Shown: in pieces, positions 1 through 10,100 of the stretch | Layout: each line of letters opens with the position of its first letter | Position numbering within the stretch: position 1 is the first letter of the stretch | DNA from: Pontiellaceae bacterium | GTDB lineage: Bacteria; Verrucomicrobiota; Kiritimatiellia; Kiritimatiellales; Tichowtungiaceae | Assembly: GCA_029934215.1 (NCBI GenBank) | Contig: JAOZMR010000074.1 | Span: 1 to 10,686 of the forward strand | Reading direction: 5' to 3' | DNA length: 10,686 nt | The notes under the pieces: model-generated | Told to the model about the DNA's origin: nothing | The model's database searches: none | The model's input: the letters and a program-made list of their open reading frames with translations, nothing else | Translations under genes and position numbers: made by a program

Positions 1-75
1 GGCGGGTTCCTCTACTCTACCGTTCCTTCGCGGTTAAACCTCTTTCCGTTTTTTCCAAACATCCATTCCTTGCGT

Positions 76-105
76 GCGTCATTCGTTGTGAAAGTGGCGT
101 CATTC
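76..105. repeat. 9-bp direct repeat, 21 bp apart
   Basis: GCGTCATTC occurs at 76-84 and again at 97-105. The 21-bp period is two helical turns, so both copies would face the same side of the DNA, as expected for paired sites of a dimeric regulator. It lies about 200 bp upstream of the first start codon. The copies are exact but short, and no known operator consensus is matched, so a regulatory role is only a suggestion. Confidence 0.3.
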
Positions 106-195
106 AACTTGCGAGGCAAAAGGCGAAATTAGGCGTTTTGTATGTGGGCTGGTCATATGTGCAACCGAAACGGGATTTTCTTTTTTTTTGCTTTG

Positions 196-231
196 CCGAA
201 AAGCGATATATGGCATACTCTCTTTTTTCGG
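196..231. repeat. Inverted repeat in the leader
   Basis: CCGAAAA at 196-202 can pair with TTTTCGG at 225-231, leaving a 22-nt loop rich in A and T. It sits between a T-rich tract and the ribosome binding site of the first gene, so it could be a leader RNA structure. The stem is short and AT-rich in part, so its stability is modest. Confidence 0.25.
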
Positions 232-285
232 AGTGGGTGAGGTCTATTTATACATAGAAGATGGTAGGCGGAGTTGCGAGAGTTT

Positions 286-292
286 AAAGGAG
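286..292 (+). promoter_or_regulatory. Ribosome binding site deciding a GTG start
   Basis: AAAGGAG at 286-292 is a near-perfect Shine-Dalgarno sequence nine bases before GTG at 302. This is what moves the start of the first gene to 302 from the longer TTG-initiated frame at 188, which has only a T tract in front of it. Confidence 0.7.
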
Positions 293-301
293 AAGTCGGA
301 C

Positions 302-1039
302 GTGGAAAAATTAGTATGTTCTATTTGGAGTGCCGTTGGATATCAAGCTCAACGGGTTGTTATCGGTGCGTTTTTTTTGTTTAGTTTTTGTTTGTCTCAA
401 GCCCAAGCGGAATCTGCAGGAGATGTTTTAAAGGTGTTGGGTTTGGAGGGGGAGATTGTTGAGAATGGCTCTGTTCCATCTGTTTTAGTAGGAACCGCTT
501 TTGGAAATCAGAAAGTAGAAAGCACGGTTTCAAGAGAATTTGTTATAGAGAACGTTTCCGAAAAAAGGATTAATCTTTCCGGCTATCGCAAAAAAGGGAG
601 TCGTCACTTTCAGGTGAGATATAAGACAGGGCAGTTAGATTCTGGCGAGAAACAATTCGTGCAGGTTATGTATCAACCGCAGGAAAAAACAGCGGAGAGT
701 GGTGAGTTGCATTTGTATGTTGGGGAGTTAGATCCATTTGTGTTGAGATTTAATGGATCCAGTTTTAATATCAAGCCCGCAAACGGGGCTTTAAAGGGTG
801 GATCTCGGATTCGGATTTCGGGTAACGTACCACAAAAGAATGAGATAAGTGGGGTTCGTGTCGGCGAAAATGATGCAGAGTTTAAGGTGGGTGGCGGGTT
901 ATTTTCTATCTTCCGTCGAGGTTCGGATCCAATCAATATTACTGCTCCTGCTTCTACAGAACTGGGGGCGGTTGATATCACTCTTTATATTGTCGGGCAG
1001 GAGCCTTTGGTTCTGCCGTCCGCTTACACCTACGAATAG
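302..1039 (+). CDS. Secreted choice-of-anchor D / IPT-like protein, paralogue of the giant's head
   Basis: The product has 245 residues. Residues 1-36 are a signal peptide: a short basic n-region ending near R18, a hydrophobic core with AFFLFSF, and a cleavage-type end in AQA followed by ESAG. Residues about 38-152 match the start of the giant protein next door: both carry VLG followed by an acidic-Gly pair, a VLxGTxFGxQ segment, STxxRxFxIxN, and a LxSGE turn, the layout of choice-of-anchor D (ASPM-SPD-2-Hydin-like) beta-sandwiches. Residues about 155-245 look like an IPT/TIG-type immunoglobulin fold, with NGxxxGG at the start, GAVDI near 222-226 and a YTY end. It stops where the giant's repeats would begin. 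The GTG start was chosen for its ribosome binding site and because it gives a signal peptide of the same length as the neighbour's. It lies 96 bp before the giant gene on the same strand, so co-transcription is likely. Function is unknown; a partner, cap or competitor of the fibre tip is inference. Confidence 0.8.
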   Translation: MEKLVCSIWSAVGYQAQRVVIGAFFLFSFCLSQAQAESAGDVLKVLGLEGEIVENGSVPSVLVGTAFGNQKVESTVSREFVIENVSEKRINLSGYRKKGSRHFQVRYKTGQLDSGEKQFVQVMYQPQEKTAESGELHLYVGELDPFVLRFNGSSFNIKPANGALKGGSRIRISGNVPQKNEISGVRVGENDAEFKVGGGLFSIFRRGSDPINITAPASTELGAVDITLYIVGQEPLVLPSAYTYE

Positions 1040-1064
1040 AGCATTTTAGAAAAGAAAGAAGATT

Positions 1065-1139
1065 ATGCTTAACAAACGATTTAAATCACAAATCAGATCA
1101 ATTCTGGAAAACAAGCCGAGAAAGGGCGCACAATTATGA
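1065..1139 (+). CDS. Possible 24-codon leader ORF overlapping the giant gene's start
   Basis: An ATG at 1065, preceded by the purine-rich run AAAGAAAGAAG, opens a 24-codon frame. Its TGA (1137-1139) overlaps the ATG of the giant gene (1136-1138) as ATGA, the classic arrangement for translational coupling. The peptide begins MLNKRFKSQ, has seven Lys/Arg residues against one Glu, and shows no signal peptide or known domain. It fills most of the 96-bp gap between the two secreted genes. Ribosomes finishing here would be placed on the giant's start, whose own Shine-Dalgarno (AAAGGG, 1121-1126) is only fair. A frame this short can arise by chance, so expression is unproven. Confidence 0.4.
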   Translation: MLNKRFKSQIRSILENKPRKGAQL

Positions 1140-4100
1140 GTAAATTAACTTCAGTCGAAATAAAACAAACAAGTCGGTTTAAATCTTGGGTCAACGCTTT
1201 CCTTGGGTTTGCATTGCTCATGTTGCCGGCATTTGCCCAAGCAGCAGGTCCCGTCATTGAAGTTCTGGGGGTGGATGGTAATTCAATAACACACAATTCG
1301 CCAGCAACCGTGCTTAGTGGAACCGATTTCGGTGATCAGGCAAAAGACTCTACGATCACGCGAACGTTCACGATTAGAAATAGTGGTGATAGTCCTCTGT
1401 TAGTGGATGGGTTTAGGCAATTTGGGGATAATGAAATCACGTTTTCTGTGCTGTCAGAAACCCTTGAATCCGGAGAAACAAATACATTTACGGCTACTTT
1501 TTTCCCTGAGTCTCTTGGATCATTTAATACTAAATGTCGGATTACAGCTACGGACGAAAACTATGACGATGTAGACTCTTTTGATGCTAATTTCGCTGGA
1601 TTTAGTTACAGTATTAGCGCGACAAACGGTCCATATGGCGGTGGCAATCAGGTTGACATCGAAGGTGCAAGTGAAGGAACGGTAACGTCCGTGACCGTCG
1701 GTGGTAAAACTTCTACCTTTACCATTAATAACAATACTGTGCGAGTTACCATGCCCAAGGCGGATGGAATCGGAGCTGTTGATATTGTTGTCAGTTCAGA
1801 TGTGACTCGCACGCTTGATTACACGTACGTCCCTCAAGAGTTGACTCTTTCGAACTTCACCGCGACCAACAAAGTATATGACGGTACAACCGCTGCATTT
1901 AGTTTGGTTTCATTTGATGATAATCGTGAACTGAACGACACGCTGAACTTTTCCTTCGATGCAAATTTTGCGGATTCGAATGTTGCGACTGGTAAAACCA
2001 TTAGTGTGAGCAATGTTGTTATTTCAGGATCCTCTTCAACGAATTACACATTGGTTACAACCCATGGATCCACAACTGCTGATATCACGCTCGCGCCCCT
2101 TACGGTGACTGCGGAAAATAAATCCAAAACATACGACAAATCCGTACTTACCAACTTTACGGCATCATACTCGGGTTTGGTCAATGGTGAAACCAACACG
2201 GTTCTTGGCGGAACATTGGTATATAGCGCCGCTGCGCAAGCGTTAGCTGGAACCTACACGAACACTCCCAGCGGATTAACCTCGTCAAATTATGACATTA
2301 CGTTCACATCAGGAACGCTCATCATTAATCAGCGAATCTTGACCATCGGGGGAACGCTTTCGGTAAACGATAAGATTTATGATGGAACAACGACGGCAAC
2401 TGGAACGGTAAGTGGTTTGACGATCACAAGTAATCTAATTACCGCCGATGACGTTACCCTTACCGATGTCAGCCTTGAATTCACTCCCGACAAAACGGTA
2501 GGAAGCAATAAAACGATTCAAGTGGCTAGCGCAGGTATCCAGGGTGCGGATAAAGAAAACTACACGTTGTCATTGCAGGGTTCCCCAACAACAACAGCAT
2601 CCATTACCCCAAAAACTGTGACGGCAACAGGTTTAACTGCTCTTGATCGCTTCTATAACAACACAACAACAGTGACAATTACCGGCAACACGACAAGCTT
2701 TACCGGTGTTATTGGAGCGGATGATGTAACAATGGGCGGCGATCCTATTGGTTCGATTCAAAATAAAAATCGTGGAAGCGGTAAACCGGTAACGGTTTCA
2801 GGGTTAAGCCTTTCAGGTTCCGATGCAGGCAACTATGTGCTTGCCGGTCAGCCGGTCGGCCTTACTGTTGATATCTTTTTTGCAAAACTGACCGTTGATG
2901 GTCTGATTGCGCAGAATAAGGAATATGATGGAGCCACCTCTGCTGTAATTAATGATAGTGGTCGCTTGTTGGTTGGTGTTTTTGGAGCAGATGTTGTGTC
3001 GATCAGTAACGGAACCGTTGCATTGGTCGGAAGTTTTGAGCAGGCCAATGTCGGCACGAATCTTCATGTAGCAACGGATGTTGGTGACTATGAGTTAGTT
3101 GGCGCGGATAAAGATAATTACGAAATTGATACCTTAAACGAGTTTGCTGGTTTAACTTCACTATTACGTGCGGATATCACGAAAGCCGTTTTGTTTGTTG
3201 GAATGAAACCAATGACATCAATAATTACCTATGGAGAAATGCTATCGGACTCGAGGCTTTCATGGGGTACGGTGGGCAATGAAATTGGGGTAGTGAGTGG
3301 AACGTGGGCATGGGATGTGGCAACCAGTGTACCGAATGCTGGTACGAATGATTGGAGTGCAACCTTTACGGCAAACGACTCCAATAACTATCAAACCGTA
3401 TCTTCGTTGATTGATGTGATTGTAAACAAAGCAAATGTAAGTAATGCTGTCGGCGGTGTAACCGTAACGTATGATGGCAACGGGCATAGTGCGACAGGGG
3501 CTGTTTCAGGTCTCTACAATGAAGATTTCTCTTCCGAACTGGATTTAGGTGCATCGTACACTAACGTACCTGGTGGGGCGGCTAACTGGTCTTTTGCAGG
3601 AACAACAAACTACAACAGCAGTACAGGTTTGGTGCAAATTGTGATCAATAAAGCGGATGCGACGCTTGCTGTGGACGGTGTAACCGCAATCTATGACAGA
3701 TTGGGACATGGTGCAACTGGAACAGTGGTGGGTGTGCAGAGTGAAGATCTTAGCGGTGACCTTGATTTAGGCGCATCCTTTACAAACGTGCCGGGAGGTA
3801 CAGCCAACTGGGCGTTTGCCGATACGACTGGAAATTACAACAGCGATACCGGATCGGTTCGGATTGTGATTAATAAAGCGAAGCCAACTGCCACGGTTTT
3901 GGTCACAAATACTCCGGTTATCTATACAGGCAATGCGCAAGTAGCGCTCGTGGAGATCAGTGTAAGTTCGGTGACAGGTTCAGTTTCAAACGTTGTTAAT
4001 AGTATGCATACAAATGCAGGAACATATGCGGTGACAGCCAGTTTTGTTCCAAATTCAGGAAACTATCAGACGTTGACCAATCTGGCGGCAGGAAATTTTG

Positions 4101-7100
4101 TGATCAACAAGGCAGATTCCACAATCTCTGTTGGTGGTGTAACCGTATCCTACGATGGAACGGGGTATGGTGCGACCGGAATGGTGATAGGAGTGCAGAG
4201 TGAAAATCTCAGCAATGATCTTGATCTAGGAGCATCCTTTACAAACGTGCCGGGCGGCATAGCCAATTGGGCGTTTACAGATACGACAGGAAATTACAAC
4301 AGCGAAACCGGATCGGTTCAGGTTGTGATTAACAAAGCGGATGCGGCGATCAACATTGGCGGTGTAACTGTAACCTATGATGGATCTGGACGTGGTGCGA
4401 CTGGAACGGTGATAGGCGTGCAGAGTGAAGATCTTAGTAGCGATCTTGATTTAGGAGCAACCTTCACAAACGTGCCGGGAGGCGCAGCTAACTGGGCATT
4501 CACAGATACGACAGGAAATTACAACAGCGAAACCGGATCGGTTCAGGTTGTGATTAACAAAGCGGATGCGGCGATCTACGTAGGCGGCGTAACCGTACCC
4601 TACGATGGCTCTGGATATGGTGCGACAGGACTTGTGATGGGCGTGCAGAGTGAAGATCTCAGCAATGATCTTGATTTAGGAGCATCCTTTACAAACGTGC
4701 CGGGTGGCACAGCAAACTGGGCATATACCGATACGACAGGAAATTACAACAGCGATACCGGATCGGTTCAGGTTGTGATTAATAAAGTGGATCCAACGAT
4801 CAACGTGGGCGGTGTAATCGTGACCTACGATGGAGCTGGGCACGGCGCGACCGGAACGGTGATTGGGGTCAACAGCGAGGATCTAACCGCAGGGCTCACT
4901 TTAGGCGCCTCATTTACCAACGCTCCTGGTGGTACCGCCAATTGGACTTTTGCGGGGACGAACTATAACAGTTCGACCGGTTCAGTTGAGATCGTTATCA
5001 ACAAAGTGGGGCTGACGCTGAGCGGCTTGACTGCGCAAGATAGATCCTATGACCAGACGACAAAAATCGAACTTCTTGGACTGGACTCTGCTACGCTACT
5101 CGGTGCTGTCGGAGGGGATAAACCTCAAATCGACGTTGCCAACTCAACGGTTTCTGGTTCCATTCCGAGCATCGATTCTGGAACAAGCAAGTTGGTAACC
5201 GTAGACCTGAGCGGAGTAGCGCTCATCTCTCCAGAGGATGCAAACTATTCCGTCACGGGAATAACATCTTCCATCACTGTAACCATTGATCCGCGCTGGC
5301 TCAAAGCCGACGGTTTGATTGCGTCGAACAAGGTATATGACGCAACAACCGATGCAACAATCGACGGCAGTATGATGTCGTTGGAGGGACTATTGCTAAA
5401 TGATGTTGTAACTGTTGATAGTGTAGGTTCAGTAACCGAAGGAACCTTTGCGGATGCAAATGTCGCCACAAACATTGCGGTGACGCCAAATTTACTTGGA
5501 GTAGTGCTTAGCGGCGCCGATGCGGGTAATTACCGTTTAAATGAAAACTATGATAAAACTCTGATCGCCGATATTACCGAAAAAACTCTGACGGTTGTCG
5601 ATTTGACGGGTGTTGATAAGGTCTACAATGGACTCACAAATGCAACCGCCTCTGGAGCCGCAACATTGGATGGAGTGATTTCTCCGGATGTTGTGAATCT
5701 CGCCGGAACAGGAGTCTTTAGTTTTGTTGATTTCAATGTCGCATCAAATATCACGATTAACACAACAGGCTTCACGCTTGGTGGTGCGCAGGCTGGCAAT
5801 TATAGCCTCACCCACCCAACGCTAAGTGCTGCGATTACGCCTAAATCTGTGGAAGTGACTGGTTTGACAGGGGATAACAAAGTGTATGATGGCGGCACGA
5901 TTGCCACCGTGAGTGGTACGGATGCTCTGGATGGTGTCCTTTCCGGTGACATAGTAGCGCTCGATGGAACTCCGATATTCAATTTTGTTGATCCAAATGT
6001 TGGAACGAACATCACAATAAACACAACGGGTTATGTGTTGGACGGAGATCAAAGAAATAATTATAGTGTTGTGCAACCAACAATGAACGGTGACATTACA
6101 CCTGCGGAACTGACAGTTAGAGCAGATGGCAAGAATGTGACGTATGGAGATGTTAAACCAGTATTGACCTATGCAATCACGGACTTTGTAAATAACGAAA
6201 CAACCAATGTTGTGAGCGGATCGCCTACGCTGAGTACGACATACACGAACAGCACTGTAGTGTCTAACTCGCCCGTGGCGATTACTGTTACGGCCGGAAC
6301 TATATCGGCCACGAACTACACATTTGCTTTTTCAAATGGTGTAATTACGGTTGATAAAGCCGAGCTGTTGGTGACTCCAGCGAATGCGAATGTTATATAC
6401 GGTGATGCAACGCCGGCTTTGACCTATGAGCTAACTGGGTTTAAAAACAGTGATACAACAAACGATGTGAGCGGTGCAGCGATGCTGGCGACCTCATACA
6501 ATGTTTCTACTGCTGTATCCAATTCACCTGTAGCGATCACAGCAACCAACGGGACTCTCGCTGCCGATAATTATTCGTTTGCCTTTACTAACGGTCTAAT
6601 TACCGTCGGTAAAGCTGAGCTATTGATTACACCTAGTGATACGAACGTAACCTATGGTGCAGAAGCTCCCGAGTTCACATACTCTCTCAGCGGGTTTAAG
6701 AACCTCGAGTCGACCACCGTTGTAATCGGTGCACCAACACTAACTTCAACGTATCAAGCAGGTGATTCAGTGACAAATTCACCATTATTCATCACAGCAA
6801 CGAGCAATACACTGTCTGCTGCCAACTATATGTTCGAATTTACGAATGGATTGTTGACGATCGACAAAGCTTGGTTGCTTGTGAGCGCAGAGGGCAAAAG
6901 TGTGACATATGGAGATGTTAGGCCCACGTTGACCTATGAAATCACGAATTTTGTGAATAATGAGACAATTTCTGTTGTGAGCGGAGTGCCCATGCTGAGT
7001 ACGACATATACGAACAGCACTGTAGTGTCTAACTCGCCCGTGGCGATTACTGTTGCGGCCGGAACTATATCTGCCACGAACTACACATTTGCTTTTTCAA

Positions 7101-10100
7101 ATGGTGTAATTACGGTTGATAAAGCCGAGCTGTTGGTGACTCCAGCGAATGCGAATGTTATATACGGTGATGCAACGCCGGCTTTGACCTATGAGCTAAC
7201 TGGGTTTAAAAACAGTGATACAACAAACGATGTGAGCGGTGCAGCGATGCTGGCGACCTCATACAATGTTTCTACTGCTGTATCCAATTCACCTGTAGCG
7301 ATCACAGCAACCAACGGGACTCTCGCTGCCGATAATTATTCGTTTGCCTTTACTAACGGTCTAATTACCGTCGGTAAAGCTGAGCTATTGATTACACCTA
7401 GTGATACGAACGTAACCTATGGTGCAGAAGCTCCCGAGTTCACATACTCTCTCAGCGGGTTTAAGAACCTCGAGTCGACCAACGTTGTAATCGGTGCACC
7501 AACACTAACTTCAACGTATCAAGCAGGTGATTCTGTGACCAATTCACCATTATTCATCACAGCAACGAGCAACACGCTGTCTGCAGCCAACTATATGTTC
7601 GACTTTACGAATGGATTGTTGACGATCGACAAAGCTGGGTTGCTTGTGAGCGCAGATGATAAAGAAGTGACCTACGGTGAGGCTGCCACGGGACTAACCT
7701 ATAAAATCAGCGGGTTTGTTCTTCAGGAAACAGCTAGTGTCGTCAGCGGAACGGCATCAAATTGGACGACTTATGTTGCCGGTGACTCGGTGACAAATTC
7801 GCCGGTAGATATTATGGTGGCAAACGGCGACCTGACAGCAACTAATTATTCTTTTGGCTTCACCAATGGGTTGCTTACTGTAAAAGCAGCAGGAGGGTTG
7901 AGTATTGAAATCGTCAATAATCCAACCAAAACGTATGACGGGTTGACGGCAATTACAAATCTGTCGACTGTGAACTATCAGATGGCAGGATTTGTGTATA
8001 GCAACGAGTCCTTTACTGTGACTCAACCGAACGGAACGTTTGAAAATAAAAACATTGGAACGAACAAAGCAATCACAGTCAGCCTTTCGTCCAACAACTA
8101 CGCTGGCGTCGGAACAGATCTATCCAACTACGTTTTACCGACTAATGCGGTGGGTACAGGAGCCATTGTTCCGGCATCGTTGAGTGTTTCTGTCACTAAT
8201 AACCCAAGCAAAGTGTACGACGGATTTGTAGCCATCACGAATTTGGTAACCACGAATTATGTCGTTAATGGACTCGCTTTAGGGGATTCCGTTGAAATCA
8301 ACCAGACGCTTGGTGAGTTTACCAACAAGAATGTTGTTGCGACCAACGGTGTTGTTGTTGTTCTCGCTGTTAGCAACTACACGGCGATGGGGTCGACCGA
8401 CTTGGGGAACTATCAGTTGCCGACCCAAGCAATGGGGATTGGATCCATTACTCCGGCTGAGCTGAGTGTTTCCATCACCAATAACCCGACCAAGTTGGCC
8501 GACGGCACGACCGTTGCAACATTGGTGCCGACTAACTTTGTCGTTGAAGGGCTTGTTATGACGAATGAAGGCTTCACGGTTACTCAGACCAATGGTCTAT
8601 ACGCATTAGAAAAGGCTGGAACTCGTGTAGTAACTGCTACGTTGTCTTCCTCTGATTTCAGTCCGATTCTTGCAACGTTGGCAAGTAACTACAGCTTCCC
8701 AACCAACACGACCGGAGGAAAAACAGGAACTATCCTTCCGAACGTGCTTAACCAATTCGTCGTTTCCGGTATTGCGGATCCGATCGCTGCGGGAGTCACG
8801 GGTTCTGTGACGGTTACGGCTTATGACGCGTACGACAACCTGAAGACGGATTATACAGGATCTGTTACATTTGCTTCGTCAGATACGAATGCGGCGATTG
8901 TGTTGCCTGTTGATTTCTCCTTTATGGAAAGCGATTCAGGAACGAAGACCTTCTCGAATAGCGTGATGCTTGCAACCGTTGGAAACTGGTCGGTTAGCGC
9001 GATAGATTCGAACGCTGTAATAACGGGAAGCCAAACAAACATTGTTGTGACACCGGGGGCGATCGATCACGTGAAATTTGATGGATCGTCATTCGCTCGT
9101 GCTGGTCAAGGTGAGTTCAGCATGGCAACAGTGTACGACCGCTTCAACAATGTGGCGACGTATTACACTGGAAGCAAGAGTGTCAGCTTTAGTGGGGCTA
9201 GAGATTCCCTTGATCCGTTTGCCAGACCGTTTGCGATCGTTAACTCTAAAGAAATAGAGCTAGGCTCGCATGCCAATGTATCCTTTATATCTGGAACGCT
9301 GTTATTAGAGACGGTCTTTTATAAGGCTGAAACAGTGAATCTGAGACTCACGTTAAATACCGATCAGATAAGTTCGGAAGGACACGATCTCATGGTTGAC
9401 GTGGTTGCAGGAAATGCTCATAAGATTCTTTGGGTGCAACAGCCGACTTCAGTAGTCAATAAAGATGCTCAATGGAACTCGTTTAGTTTGGAGGTAACAG
9501 ACTACTGGGCGAATCGTACGCCTAGCTCAAAAGCAGTTACTGTAACTCCTTCTGTATCGGCATTTAGTGGAGGAACAAACCCAGGCATTGCTTCGAACGG
9601 GTTGGTTACATTTAGTGATCTGACGTATGGCTCAATAGGGACAGTGACCCTTGTCGCTTCTGCTTCGGGTCTCGTGGATAGTCCTCAAAGTGACGAAGTG
9701 ATCGTGGAAAGCATTCGAGTCATTGTTACCTTTGATCAACAGGGCGGTGGATCCCCCGTTCCAGGTTCAAAAGAAGTGGTTGTTGATGCTGAGTATGGTG
9801 CTTTGGCTGAAGTCGCAAAGGAAGGCTACCAATTCAAAGGATGGTATACTCAGACAAATCAAAATGGAGTTTGTGTTTTAAGTAACATGATTGTGACGAC
9901 GACTTCAAATCACAGGCTCTATGCCGGATGGGAATCGTTGGCAGCGGAAGAATATGCGCTGTCATCGATTACTGTGAATTCGAATTCTGTCGAGGTAACC
10001 TTTGGTCCTAGTGATGCAGGTTATGTCTACGAACTTCAGGTGAGCGAAAGTTTGACGACCGGTACTTGGATTGACGTCGGTGAACCGGTCGAAGGACCTA

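Larger units (their letters stand above)
1..301. other. Non-coding upstream region
   Basis: I see no convincing gene here. The frame of the downstream gene stays open back to a TTG at 188, but the translated stretch 188-301 does not look like a signal peptide or a domain, and a far better start lies at 302. The region holds a 9-bp direct repeat (76-105), a T-rich run (176-189, nine consecutive T) and a 7-bp inverted repeat (196-231). No clear -35/-10 pair was found: CATACT at 214-219 and TATACA at 249-254 resemble -10 boxes but lack a good -35 at the right distance. The promoter of the two-gene unit probably lies here, but I cannot place it. Confidence 0.6.

Noticed and set aside
47..58. T run after a CG-rich stretch near the window start as a terminator of an upstream gene
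   Set aside because: Only a 4-bp stem (ACCG/CGGT) is possible before it and there is no gene in view to terminate.
188..301. Longer TTG start for the first gene (adds 38 residues)
   Set aside because: It would bury the signal peptide 38 residues inside the protein and has no ribosome binding site. The GTG at 302 has AAAGGAG at the right distance.
3449..7894. Regular repeats as a possible CRISPR array
   Set aside because: Repeat units are 225-255 bp, keep the reading frame and encode domains; there are no short repeats with unique spacers.
2813..9042. Open frames of 60-90 codons on the minus strand inside the giant gene
   Set aside because: They mirror the repeat codons of the forward gene, have low-complexity composition and no ribosome binding sites or domains.
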